Of a DNA stretch of 48,640 bases, positions 40,438 through 48,640 are shown one piece after another. The translations under genes and the position numbers were made by a program. The first letter of the stretch is position 1. Each line of letters starts with the position of its first letter. Source of the DNA: JADGHE01 sp035716025 (GTDB lineage Bacteria > Pseudomonadota > Alphaproteobacteria > Rhizobiales > Xanthobacteraceae); contig DASTKH010000012.1 in NCBI GenBank assembly GCA_035716025.1, forward strand, positions 1 to 48,640. The letters run 5' to 3'. The notes under the pieces are model-generated. The model was not told the DNA's origin and ran no database searches. It was given only the letters and a program-made list of their open reading frames with translations.

Positions 40438-41804
40438 CCGCCCGCATCCTCGTCGTCGACGACGTTCCGGCCAATGTGAAGCTGCTCGAAGCGCGGCTCA
40501 CGGCCGAGTATTTCGACGTGGTCACGGCGATGAGCGGAGCCGAGGCGCTGGCGATCTGCCGGACCGCCCAGTGCGACATCGTCCTTCTGGACGTCATGAT
40601 GCCGGGGATGGACGGGTTTGAGGTCTGCCGGCGCCTGAAAGCCGATCCGGCCACGCATCACATTCCCGTCATCATCATCACCGCCCTGGATCAACCGGCC
40701 GACCGCGTCGAAGGGCTGGAGGCGGGGGCCGACGATTTCCTCACCAAACCGGTTTCGGAGATCGCGCTGATCGCGCGCGTGCGCTCTCTCGTGCGGCTCA
40801 AACTGGCGGCCGACGAGTTGCGCATGCGGGCGCTCACCTCCAAGGAAATCGGCCTGCGCGATCCGCTCGTACAGGTCCCCTTGGAAACGGGGCGGCACGG
40901 TCGCGTGCTGCTGATCGATGACCGGCCGGTCTCCTACGAGCGGATCGCTTCGGTTCTGAGCGCGGAGCACGAGGTCGACGTGGAGCACGATCCCCGCGAA
41001 GCGCTCTTCCATCTGGCCGAAAGCGAATATGACCTGATGATGGTCTCGCTCGCGCTCGAACGGTTCGATGCCCTTCGTTTGTGTGGCCAAGTCCGTTCGC
41101 TCGAGCGCACGCGGCATCTGCCGATTCTGCTCATTGCCGAGCCGGAGGACGACGCCCGTCTCTTGCGCGGTCTGGAAATCGGCATCAACGACTACCTGTT
41201 GCGTCCGATCGACAGAAACGAGCTCCTCGCCCGCGTGCGAACCCAGGTGCGCAAGAAGCGCTACAGCGATCGGCTGCGCGACAATGTGCAGATGTCGATC
41301 GAAATGGCGATAACGGATTCGCTCACGGGATTGCACAATCGCCGGTACATGGAGATGCACCTCGCCGGTCTCGTAGAGCAAGCGCATGCGCGCGGCAAAC
41401 CGCTGACCGTGCTGGTGCTCGACATCGACTATTTCAAAGCCATCAACGATACCTATGGGCATGACGCCGGCGACGATGTCTTGCGGGAATTCGGAACGCG
41501 CGTGCGCAAGTCCGTCCGCGGAATCGACTTGGCATGCCGCTACGGAGGCGAGGAATTCGTCATCGTCATGCCGGAGACGGACCTCTCGGTGGCGGCGATG
41601 GTGGCGGAACGGCTGCGCCGTCGCGTGGCCGGCGAGCCGTTCTTCGTGGCCGGCCGCAACGAGGGCCTCGATGTGACGATTTCCGTCGGGATTGCCGGGA
41701 TCGAGGGCTCCGACGATACGGCTGCGATGCTGCTGAAACGGGCCGATCAGGCCCTTTACCAGGCCAAGCGCGATGGCCGAAACCGCGTGGCGGCCGCCGC
41801 CTGA
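40434..41804 (+). CDS. pleD: Response regulator/diguanylate cyclase PleD
   Basis: A 456-residue REC-REC-GGDEF protein making cyclic di-GMP at the cell pole. The first receiver has D53 (VLLDVMMPG) and K105 (LTKPVS). The second (about 155-270) lacks the usual LxxxDxxMP phosphosite and is an adaptor domain as in Caulobacter PleD. The cyclase domain has the active GGEEF site at 371-375 and an allosteric inhibition site RGID at 362-365, so both synthesis and product inhibition should be intact. The ATG overlaps the divK stop (ATGA, 40434-40437). Confidence 0.95.
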   Translation: MTARILVVDDVPANVKLLEARLTAEYFDVVTAMSGAEALAICRTAQCDIVLLDVMMPGMDGFEVCRRLKADPATHHIPVIIITALDQPADRVEGLEAGADDFLTKPVSEIALIARVRSLVRLKLAADELRMRALTSKEIGLRDPLVQVPLETGRHGRVLLIDDRPVSYERIASVLSAEHEVDVEHDPREALFHLAESEYDLMMVSLALERFDALRLCGQVRSLERTRHLPILLIAEPEDDARLLRGLEIGINDYLLRPIDRNELLARVRTQVRKKRYSDRLRDNVQMSIEMAITDSLTGLHNRRYMEMHLAGLVEQAHARGKPLTVLVLDIDYFKAINDTYGHDAGDDVLREFGTRVRKSVRGIDLACRYGGEEFVIVMPETDLSVAAMVAERLRRRVAGEPFFVAGRNEGLDVTISVGIAGIEGSDDTAAMLLKRADQALYQAKRDGRNRVAAAA

Positions 41805-42194
41805 GCGGAAAAGTCCGCCAGGGCAGGCCCGTAAACCCTAAGTATTTAGGTTGATGGGAAATCTTCTTCCGTTTTCAAAGGTTTGGCCTGTTGATTTCGG
41901 CGCCGCTTGGCCGTAGCTTCAGGGTCAAGGCGTCGGGCGGTTCCGCCAGTCCGGACAGGATCCGACCAAGATAACCCTACGGAGTGCTCAGGTCCGCCGC
42001 ATCTCCTGGGTCCGTGGGGTTCGGCCGGCCAGGGAATAGTGGGAGTGGCCTCCTCAAAACACTGTTCCCGGCCGGCCACCTCTCTTCTCGCCAGCGAATT
42101 CGACCATGAAGCCAAGGCAAGCATTGCCTTGGCTTGCGTCGCGACCTCAAGCAAGAAGCCGGCCCTCGCCGCCGCAACACGGCCGCGGGGTTCG
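41805..42194. other. Structured intergenic region between pleD and rpmG
   Basis: These 390 bases have no credible protein gene. Three inverted repeats stand out. A small one, AACC...GGTT, is at 41834-41852 after pleD. A long one pairs GGCCGGCC-GGGAA-AGTG (42023-42041) with CACTGTTCCCGGCCGGCC (42060-42077), about 17 pairs with one bulge and one wobble. A perfect 12-base-pair hairpin is AAGCCAAGGCAA / TTGCCTTGGCTT with a three-base loop (42109-42135). They could end transcription of pleD and rpmG, which converge here, or belong to a small structured RNA. None has a U-tract. Confidence 0.5.
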
Positions 42195-42362
42195 TTACTT
42201 GATCTTGGCTTCGCGGAATTCGACGTGCTTCTTGGCGACCGGATCGTATTTCTTCTTCGCCAGTTTGTCGGTCATCGTCCGCGAGTTCTTCTTGGTGACG
42301 TAGTAGTAGCCGGTGTCGGCGCTCGAGACGAGTTTCACCTTGATGGTCGTGGCCTTGGCCAT
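42195..42362 (-). CDS. rpmG: 50S ribosomal protein L33
   Basis: A 55-residue basic protein of the large ribosomal subunit. It starts MAKATTIKVKLVSSADTGYY, then YVTKKNSRTM, and ends KKHVEFREAKIK. Length is exactly that of the 55-residue bacterial family. It has no cysteines, so it is the zinc-free (C-) form, independent of zinc supply. ATG at 42362, TAA at 42195-42197. It stands alone, about 100 bases from the NUDIX gene stop upstream, and is followed by strong hairpins. Confidence 0.97.
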   Translation of the reverse strand: MAKATTIKVKLVSSADTGYYYVTKKNSRTMTDKLAKKKYDPVAKKHVEFREAKIK

Positions 42363-42462
42363 GGATCAATACCCCTGATCGTTCGCGATCGCTTGCGGCG
42401 AAACTAGCGTTCGAACGCCGAAAGTCAACGTGCGGGGCGGTGATTGTCCGGATTACGCCGGA

Positions 42463-43194
42463 CTACAGCCATTCGCGCACGAACCGCCCGTACCGCATGT
42501 GAAAGAACGGCACCGGCAAGGACGGCGCAAAGCCTTGCGCGATACGGAACTCCAATTGCTCGACGATGACCTGGGTAATGGTCGGAAGGTCGAGCCGTTT
42601 CGCCTCGGCGATCGGAACCCAGACGATCTCGTCGAGCTCGGTCTCGGGGCCGACCACGCCTTCCAGCCGATGGCTAATCGCCTCGGCATCGATTGCAAAA
42701 AAGCGCGCATCGAAACGCCGGTTGCGCCGTGGCGGGGTTATGGCGCGGGCGACGAAATGGATTTGCGTCAGGTCGGGTACGACGCGTGCATCCGCGAAGG
42801 GCTGCCATGCCGCCGCGGGCACCTGCGGTGCCGCTTCGGAGCGGCGGCCGAGCAAGAGGCCGACCTCCTCGCACGTTTCGCGAATGGCCGCGAGGGCCAG
42901 CGCGCGCGCCCTTGCGGGGCTCGGCCGGCGCATGGCCTTGAGCAAGCGCGCCTCGTGTTCCGGGGCGAGCGCGCCGACGGCCGGCATTCGGCCGTCATAG
43001 GGTTCGGCCCGACCGCCCGGAAACACGAACTTGCCCGGCATGAATTTGTGGCCGGCGTGCCGTCGTCCCATCAGGACCCGCGGACGGTCGCCCGAACGGT
43101 CGATGACGATCAGGGTTGCGGCGTCGCGGGGCCGGATATTGGGGTGAGTGCGGTCGCGTTCGGATTCCGCAAGCCGCGCAATCACGTCGCTCAT
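42463..43194 (-). CDS. NUDIX hydrolase
   Basis: A 243-residue NUDIX-fold pyrophosphatase. The Nudix box is split by a long insertion: GKFVFPGGRAEPYDGR, then about 30 residues, then ALAAIRETCEEVGLLLG with the metal-binding REtcEE. N-terminal RDAATLIVIDRSG and VLMGRRHAGHKFMPG are family-like. This expanded box is found in NUDT19-like proteins and their bacterial relatives, some of which hydrolyse CoA derivatives; the substrate here is unknown. Its ATG at 43194 overlaps the DUF983 stop in an ATGA junction, so it belongs to the rnr-DUF983-NUDIX chain. Confidence 0.92.
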   Translation of the reverse strand: MSDVIARLAESERDRTHPNIRPRDAATLIVIDRSGDRPRVLMGRRHAGHKFMPGKFVFPGGRAEPYDGRMPAVGALAPEHEARLLKAMRRPSPARARALALAAIRETCEEVGLLLGRRSEAAPQVPAAAWQPFADARVVPDLTQIHFVARAITPPRRNRRFDARFFAIDAEAISHRLEGVVGPETELDEIVWVPIAEAKRLDLPTITQVIVEQLEFRIAQGFAPSLPVPFFHMRYGRFVREWL

Positions 43195-43634
43195 CGCGCG
43201 GGCCCGGATCGAACCTTGGCGGCCCTGCAGACCACCGGGCGGCGCGCGGCCGCTTCGAAGCCGTGCATGTAGTTTGCCCACTGCCAGGCGACGATGGTCC
43301 CCTTGATGCGCGGAAGCAGAGCAAGGGCAAGCCCCAACGTCAGGGGTCCCCACAGGAGCGCGTGGACCCAATAAGGCGGCGCCAGCGCGATCTCGAGCGA
43401 GAGCGTGAGAGGCACGACCAGATGGCCAACGATGAAAATGACGAAATAGGCCGGCGCGTCGTCGGCGCGATGGTGGTGATATTCCTCGCCGCAGAGGGGA
43501 CATTCGTCCACCACTTTGAGGTAGGCGCGAAAAAGATGGCCTCGCCCGCAATTGGGGCAGCGGCCGAAGAATCCGCGCAGCAGCGCCGTGCGCTTGTCGC
43601 GCAGATGATTGTCGGTTGTATCGATCCAGGTCAT
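43191..43634 (-). CDS. DUF983 family membrane protein
   Basis: A 147-residue protein. Near the N-terminus it has a zinc-ribbon pattern CPNCGRGHLFRAYLKV...CPLCGEEYHHH (two CxxC knuckles), followed by two transmembrane segments (about 62-82, FVIFIVGHLVVPLTLSLEI, and about 88-107). This is the DUF983 architecture common in alphaproteobacteria; its function is unknown. The ATG at 43634 overlaps the rnr stop (ATGA) and its own stop overlaps the NUDIX start, so translation is coupled on both sides. Confidence 0.92.
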   Translation of the reverse strand: MTWIDTTDNHLRDKRTALLRGFFGRCPNCGRGHLFRAYLKVVDECPLCGEEYHHHRADDAPAYFVIFIVGHLVVPLTLSLEIALAPPYWVHALLWGPLTLGLALALLPRIKGTIVAWQWANYMHGFEAAARRPVVCRAAKVRSGPAR

Positions 43635-45919
43635 CGTTTCCGGCCTTTAGCACGTTTGGCCGCGGCGCGGGGCGGTGCAGGCTTGCGGCCCGCCCTCCGC
43701 GGGCGCGCCGTTCGTCGCGCCGGGGCGCGGTGTCGTCCCTCGGACAACAGTTCGAAGCGTAAGGCGCCGGCGACCGGCGCGGCCTCGACGAGCCGCACCT
43801 TCACCTTGTCGCCGAGCCGATGCATTTCCCCTGTGGCGTCGCCGACGAGGGCATGCTGCGCTTCTTCGTATCGGAAGTAGTCGGCCCCGAGCGTCGCTGC
43901 GGGAATGAAGCCGTCGGCGCCAGTTTCGTCGAGTTTGACGAAGAGGCCGGCCCGCGTGACGCCGGAAATGTGACCGGCAAAGCTTGCGCCGATCCGGTCG
44001 GCCAGGAAGTGGGCGATCAAACGGTCGGTGGTTTCCCGCTCGGCCTTCATGGCGCGACGCTCGGCCGCGGAAATGCGCGCGGCGACCTCGCTCAGCGAAG
44101 CGGCGTCCTCGCCTGGCGGCAGAGCGCCCTCGCCGAGCCTGAGGGCGCGGATCAGGGCGCGGTGGACGACAAGATCCGCATAGCGGCGGATCGGCGAGGT
44201 GAAATGCGCATACCGCCGCAAAGCGAGACCGAAATGGCCATAATTTTGCGCGGAATATTCCGCCTGCGCCTGCGTGCGCAACACCACCTCGTTGACGAGC
44301 CTTTCGGTGTCGGCGCCTCGGACCCGATCGAGAATCCGGTTGAAAAGGGCCGGTTTCAAAACCGCGCCCTTGGGCAGGCGGATGTCGAGCGTGGCGAGGA
44401 ATTCGCGTAGCGCTTCGACCTTCTCCCACGCCGGTTCGTCGTGCACGCGATAAACGAAGGGCACCCGGGCCGCCTCGAGCGTCTCGGCCGCCGCGACGTT
44501 GGCGAGGATCATGAACTCCTCGATCAGCCGGTGCGAATCCAGGCGTTCCGTGGCGATCACCCGATCCACCGTTCCATCCGGACCGATCACGATCTTCCTT
44601 TCGGGAATGTCCAAATCGAGCGGCCCGCGCGCATCGCGCGCCGCCTTCACGGCGCGGTAGGCGGCATAAAGCGGTCCAAGGACCGGCTCGCGCAGGGGCG
44701 CGGTGGCGTCGTCGGGCCGGCCGTCCATGGCGGCCTGCACCTGCGCATAATGAAGCCGCGCCTGAGAGCGTATCAGCACCCTGTGGAAGCTGTGCGCCCG
44801 CTTGCGACCGTCGGCCCCGATCACCATCCGCACGGCCAGGGCCGGCCGATTTTCATGGGGTCTTAAGGAGCAAAGATCGTTGGAAATGCGCTCCGGCAGC
44901 ATCGGCACGACGCGGTCCGGGAAATAGACCGAGTTGCCGCGGGCGAGTGCCTCGCGATCGAGCGCGCTGGCCGGGCGAACGTAATGGGCGACATCCGCAA
45001 TCGCCACCGTGACGATGAATCCGCCGGCATTGCCGGGGTCGGAATCGTAGGCGGCATGCACGGCGTCGTCGTGGTCCTTGGCGTCGGCCGGATCGATGGT
45101 GACGAGCGGCAGAACGCGCCAGTCTTCGCGGCCGGCAAGCGTGGCGGGGACGGCCTGTTCCGCCTCCCGCAGGGCCGCTTGGGGGAATTCCAGGGGAATG
45201 CCGTGCGCATGAATTGCGATGAGGCTTACGGCCCGCTCGCTCTTGAGCGAGCCGAGCCGCTCCTTGACCCGCGCAGCGGGAAGGCCGAGCCGTCCCGAAC
45301 GAGCAACGTCCACCGCGACGAGGTCGCCGTCGCGCGCATCCAGGGTCGCCCCGGGCGGGACCGCCAGTTCGCGACCGATGAGCTTCTTGTCGATCGGCTC
45401 GATCCGGCCGCCGCCGGCGGGGGCCGTGCGAAACACGCCGAGCATGCGCGGGTGCGTGCGCTCGAAAACCTTGATGGGCCGCCCCGCATAGCGCACGCCG
45501 GTCTCGTGTCCGTCGATCTCCTGCACACGGAGCAGCGCGCGGTCGCCGACGCCCGGAATTTCCGCCGGGCGTGCCCGGCGTGGGATCACGAGACGGATGC
45601 GCGGAGCAGGGCCGTGCGCTTCCGTGTCCCATTCCGTCGGCAGCGCCAGCAGTTCGCCATCGGAATCGCGTTCGACCACGTCGGCGGCGACGACTTCGGG
45701 AAGCACCCCCGGATGGTGGAGTTTCTTGCGTCGATGTTCGACCAGGCCCTCGTCGGCCAGATCGCGCAGCATGTGCCTGAGGCGTGCGCGATCGGCATTC
45801 TTCAAGCCGAACGCGCGGGCAATTTCCCGGGTGCCGACTTTTCCGGGGCGTTCGCCGATGAACGCGAGAATCTGCTGTCTTGAGGGTAGTCGGGTTTCGA
45901 TCGTCGCGTTCTTGGCCAA
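43631..45919 (-). CDS. rnr: Ribonuclease R
   Basis: A 3'-5' exoribonuclease of about 762 residues that degrades structured RNA. In order: an N-terminal winged-helix region (PSRQQILAFIGERPGKVGTREIARAFG), cold-shock-like domains, the RNB catalytic domain with TIDPADAKDHDDAVHA and ISNDLCSL, and HFTSPIRRYADLVVHRAL. An S1 domain follows (GHISGVTRAGLFVKLDETGADGFIP), then a basic Arg/Lys/Ala tail. No ATG or GTG fits the family N-terminus. A TTG at 45919 (residues MAKNATIETR), 16 bases after the topA stop, gives the expected length. The frame stays open to 46207 inside topA, which I do not accept. Confidence 0.94.
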   Translation of the reverse strand: MAKNATIETRLPSRQQILAFIGERPGKVGTREIARAFGLKNADRARLRHMLRDLADEGLVEHRRKKLHHPGVLPEVVAADVVERDSDGELLALPTEWDTEAHGPAPRIRLVIPRRARPAEIPGVGDRALLRVQEIDGHETGVRYAGRPIKVFERTHPRMLGVFRTAPAGGGRIEPIDKKLIGRELAVPPGATLDARDGDLVAVDVARSGRLGLPAARVKERLGSLKSERAVSLIAIHAHGIPLEFPQAALREAEQAVPATLAGREDWRVLPLVTIDPADAKDHDDAVHAAYDSDPGNAGGFIVTVAIADVAHYVRPASALDREALARGNSVYFPDRVVPMLPERISNDLCSLRPHENRPALAVRMVIGADGRKRAHSFHRVLIRSQARLHYAQVQAAMDGRPDDATAPLREPVLGPLYAAYRAVKAARDARGPLDLDIPERKIVIGPDGTVDRVIATERLDSHRLIEEFMILANVAAAETLEAARVPFVYRVHDEPAWEKVEALREFLATLDIRLPKGAVLKPALFNRILDRVRGADTERLVNEVVLRTQAQAEYSAQNYGHFGLALRRYAHFTSPIRRYADLVVHRALIRALRLGEGALPPGEDAASLSEVAARISAAERRAMKAERETTDRLIAHFLADRIGASFAGHISGVTRAGLFVKLDETGADGFIPAATLGADYFRYEEAQHALVGDATGEMHRLGDKVKVRLVEAAPVAGALRFELLSEGRHRAPARRTARPRRAGRKPAPPRAAAKRAKGRKR

Positions 45920-45935
45920 TTCAGTGTCTTCGCGT

Positions 45936-48620
45936 TCAGGATTTCGCGGCTTTGGTCGCCTTTGCCGACGCGCCGCGTTTGCTCGCGGCGGCCGCGCGTT
46001 TCGCAGGTCGCGCCCTGCCGGCAGACCCCTCCGCCTTGCTCGAGCCCTTGGCGGACTTTCGCTTGTCCGGGCCGGCCCGGGCTTTCTTGCGCGGGGTAAA
46101 AGGGGCCTCTCGGCCGCCCCCCGCCTTCTCGGTCCGCGCTTCAATAAGCGCCACCGCCTCCTCGAGCGTGATGGACTCCGGGGATTTGTCGCTCGGCAAG
46201 GTCGCATTCACGCGACCATGCGTTACATAAGGACCGTAGCGGCCGTTTTTAACCACCACCTCGCCGCCTTTTTGCGGGTATTCGCCCAGGCTGCGGCCTG
46301 CCGAAACGCCGCGGCGGCTGCGGCCTCTGCTGGCCTTGTCGGCGAGCAGCGCGACAGCGCGGTTGAGACCAATCGTCAGCACGTCGTCGCCCGACTCGAG
46401 GTTGGCATAGGTTTTTCCGTGCTGGACGTAAGGTCCGTACCGTCCGATCCCGGCGACGATCGGCTCGCCGTCCTCGGGATGGCGGCCCACCGCGCGCGGC
46501 AGCTTCAGCAAGGCGAGGGCTTGCTCCAGCGAAATCGTGTCCGCGCTTGCGCCCTTGGGCAGGCTCGCTCGCTTCGGTTTTTCGCTGCCGACGGCTTCGC
46601 CGAGCTGAATATAGGGGCCGAACCGTCCGGAGCGGATCGACACGTCGAGGCCCGATTCCGGATCCTGTCCCAGGACCCGTGTGCCGTTCTCCGAGCCGTC
46701 CGATCCCGAAAACGTGCGCGTGTAGCGGCATTCCGGGTAGTTGGAGCAGCCGACGAACGCGCCGAAACGGCCGATCTTGATGGACAGGCGGCCGGTTCCG
46801 CAGCTCGGGCACTGCCGCGGATCGGCCCCGTCGGCGCGCGGCGGAAAGACATGCGGGCCGAGCATCTCGTCGAGCGCATTGAGTACATCGCCGACCCGCA
46901 GATGCTTGATCTCGTCGACGGCGCCGATGAAATCCCGCCAGAAGTCGCGCAGCAACGCGCGCCAATCGACTTCGTTGTTGGATACGCGGTCGAGCTGCTC
47001 CTCAAGCGAGGCCGTGAAATCGTATTCGACGTAGCGCGAGAAGAAGCTTTCGAGAAAGGCGGTCACGAGGCGCCCTTTGTCTTCGGCATAGAGGCGGCGC
47101 CTCTCGAGCCGCACATAGGCGCGGTCTTTGAGCACCTGAAGGATCGACGCATAAGTCGAGGGACGGCCGATCCCGAGCTCTTCCATGCGCTTGACGAGCG
47201 AGGCCTCCGTGTAGCGGGGCGGCGGCTCGGTGAAATGCCGGGTTGCCGCGATCGCCCGTTTCTCCAGCCGTTCGCCGGCGCTCATGGCCGGCAGACGCCG
47301 CGAATCCTCGTCGTCTTCCTCCTCGTCACGGCCCTCCTGATAGAGGGCAAGGAAGCCGTCGAACTGGATCACCGATCCGGTCGCCCGAAGATCGAGCTTG
47401 CGGGGGCCGACGGTGGCGGCGATATCGACCGTGGTGCGTTCGATTTCGGCAGACTCGATCTGGCTCGCGACGGCACGGCGCCAGATCAGTTCGTAAACTC
47501 GTGCGAGTTCGGGATCGACGGAACGGGCGACATCGCGCGGCCGTCGCGTGAAATCCGTCGGGCGGATGGCTTCGTGCGCCTCCTGCGCATTCTTGGCGCG
47601 GGTTTGATACCGCCGCGGCGCGGCCGGGACGTAAGCTTGTCCGTAATCGGCGGCGATGAGCCTTCGGCTTGCCGCGATGGCCTCTTCGGCCATTTGCACG
47701 CCGTCCGTCCGCATATAGGTGATGAGCCCGACCGTCTCCCCGCCGATGTCGACGCCTTCATAAAGGCGCTGCGCAATGCGCATGGTCTGCGCAGGCGCAA
47801 GGCCGAGCTTGCGGCTTGCCTCCTGCTGCAGGGTGGAGGTCGTAAACGGCGGCGGGGGATGACGCTTCGCCGGCTTGGCGTCCACGGACGCGACGGAGAA
47901 GGTGGCACTTTCGAGTGCCCGCTTGAAGGCCTCCGCCTCTTCGCCCGAGCCGATGTCGAGGCGCTGGACGCGCTTGCCGTCGGCGCCGACCAGACGCGCC
48001 TCGAATGTTTCGTTGCGGGGCGTCGCCAGCGTGGCGACCAGCGACCAGTATTCGCGCGGGACGAAGCGCTCGATCTCGAGCTCGCGATCACAGACCAACC
48101 GCAGCGCAACGGACTGGACGCGGCCCGCCGAGCGCGCGCCAGGCAGCTTGCGCCAGAGGACGGGCGAAAGCGTGAACCCGACCAGATAGTCGAGCGCGCG
48201 GCGCGCCCGGTAGGCGTCGATCAAATCCTCGTCGAGCCCGCGCGGGCGCTTCATCGCCTCGGTCACCGCCGAATTGGTGATCGCGTTGAAGGTCACGCGC
48301 TCGACCTTGGCGGGCAGCGCCTTCTTCTGGCGAAGCACTTCCTGGACGTGCCAGCTGATCGCCTCGCCCTCGCGGTCGGGATCGGTGGCGAGGATCAACG
48401 TATCGGCCTCGCGCGCCTCGTCGGTGATCGCCTTCAATTGCTTGGCGCGGTCGGGCGAGACCTGCCACAGCATCGCGAACTCGTCGTCCGGATCGACCGA
48501 ACCGTCCTTGGGCGGAAGGTCACGGACATGGCCGAACGACGCCAGGACGCGATGGCCCGGCCCGAGATATTTTTCGATGGTTTTCGCCTTTGCAGGCGAT
48601 TCGACGACGACAAGCTTCAC
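45936..48620 (-). CDS. topA: DNA topoisomerase I
   Basis: An 894-residue type IA topoisomerase that relaxes negative supercoils. The TOPRIM domain starts VVVESPAKAKTIEKYLG and has the acidic triad in DPDREGE (80-86). The active-site tyrosine is Y302 in GLITYMRTDG. A single clear four-cysteine zinc element is CPSCGTG...CSNYPEC, followed by three cysteine-less repeat units (SGRFGPYIQLGE, IGRYGPYVQHGK, NGRYGPYVTHGR). A Lys/Ala/Arg-rich tail ends the protein, as is typical of alphaproteobacteria. The GTG at 48620 with GAGGA about eight bases upstream is the start. It begins the topA-rnr-DUF983-NUDIX chain. Confidence 0.97.
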   Translation of the reverse strand: MKLVVVESPAKAKTIEKYLGPGHRVLASFGHVRDLPPKDGSVDPDDEFAMLWQVSPDRAKQLKAITDEAREADTLILATDPDREGEAISWHVQEVLRQKKALPAKVERVTFNAITNSAVTEAMKRPRGLDEDLIDAYRARRALDYLVGFTLSPVLWRKLPGARSAGRVQSVALRLVCDRELEIERFVPREYWSLVATLATPRNETFEARLVGADGKRVQRLDIGSGEEAEAFKRALESATFSVASVDAKPAKRHPPPPFTTSTLQQEASRKLGLAPAQTMRIAQRLYEGVDIGGETVGLITYMRTDGVQMAEEAIAASRRLIAADYGQAYVPAAPRRYQTRAKNAQEAHEAIRPTDFTRRPRDVARSVDPELARVYELIWRRAVASQIESAEIERTTVDIAATVGPRKLDLRATGSVIQFDGFLALYQEGRDEEEDDEDSRRLPAMSAGERLEKRAIAATRHFTEPPPRYTEASLVKRMEELGIGRPSTYASILQVLKDRAYVRLERRRLYAEDKGRLVTAFLESFFSRYVEYDFTASLEEQLDRVSNNEVDWRALLRDFWRDFIGAVDEIKHLRVGDVLNALDEMLGPHVFPPRADGADPRQCPSCGTGRLSIKIGRFGAFVGCSNYPECRYTRTFSGSDGSENGTRVLGQDPESGLDVSIRSGRFGPYIQLGEAVGSEKPKRASLPKGASADTISLEQALALLKLPRAVGRHPEDGEPIVAGIGRYGPYVQHGKTYANLESGDDVLTIGLNRAVALLADKASRGRSRRGVSAGRSLGEYPQKGGEVVVKNGRYGPYVTHGRVNATLPSDKSPESITLEEAVALIEARTEKAGGGREAPFTPRKKARAGPDKRKSAKGSSKAEGSAGRARPAKRAAAASKRGASAKATKAAKS

Positions 48621-48640
48621 GTATTTTCCTCACGCATATG

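Noticed and set aside
45920..46207. N-terminal extension of the rnr reading frame
   Set aside because: It overlaps the end of topA and shows only Arg/Pro-rich mirror sequence; the RNase R family N-terminus begins at about 45919.
1..48640. tRNA, rRNA, insertion sequences, prophage genes or CRISPR arrays
   Set aside because: No cloverleaf T-loop pattern, transposase-like protein, phage structural gene or regularly spaced repeat was seen on reading both strands.

Overview
The window is a continuous GC-rich chromosomal segment from an alphaproteobacterium, most likely of the order Rhizobiales (Hyphomicrobiales). The evidence for this is the divK-pleD pair next to rpmG, the compact chain topA-rnr-DUF983-NUDIX, a DinB with an N-terminal zinc finger, a DUF3572 gene, and two GTTC-N7-GTTC LexA boxes, which are the alphaproteobacterial SOS operator type. 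I found no rRNA, tRNA, IS element, phage gene or CRISPR array. Genus and species cannot be read from the sequence.

Layout. 1-1715: the end of an unknown gene, a stand-alone phosphoribosyltransferase and an SDR-type epimerase. 1759-4499: prfC (release factor RF3), translationally coupled to a WaaG-like glycosyltransferase. 4473-17554: a surface-polysaccharide locus of two divergent gene sets. The left set (minus strand) has a WbuB-type glycosyltransferase, a polyprenyl-phosphate sugar-1-phosphate transferase, a methyltransferase, a PLP sugar aminotransferase and an O-antigen ligase/polymerase. The right set (plus strand) has a heparinase II/III-like protein, a UDP-sugar 6-dehydrogenase, a UDP-uronate 4-epimerase, a UDP-GlcNAc 2-epimerase-family enzyme and a PF14907-type nucleotidyltransferase. 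Together they suggest a lipid-linked glycan containing uronic or amino-uronic acid. No flippase or chain-length regulator lies in the window.

17594-26201: a two-gene unit (L,D-transpeptidase-like protein plus a secreted partner), xthA, a two-gene RND efflux operon, a 32-residue membrane peptide gene behind a double LexA operator, a response regulator, nadK and cutA. 26295-28675: a btuB-type TonB receptor under a cobalamin riboswitch. 28801-34514: three metabolic genes on the minus strand (TcuA-like flavoprotein, succinate-semialdehyde dehydrogenase, CoxL-type molybdenum hydroxylase large subunit). 34805-36600: ppx/gppA and rlmE, overlapping. 36626-39820: a DHA2-type exporter, dinB and a DUF3572 gene. 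40054-41804: divK and pleD, overlapping. 41805-42194: a structured intergenic region. 42195-48620: rpmG, NUDIX hydrolase, DUF983 protein, rnr and topA, all on the minus strand.

The observation I consider most worth following is at 24136-24294. Two oppositely oriented LexA boxes overlap a sigma70-like promoter directly in front of an ORF for a 32-residue single-pass membrane peptide. This is the architecture of an SOS-induced division inhibitor such as Caulobacter SidA. Second is the overlapping gene pair at 17594-18561, where a leaderless L,D-transpeptidase-like protein is followed by a signal-peptide-bearing partner. That layout could be a peptidoglycan-targeting effector with its immunity protein.
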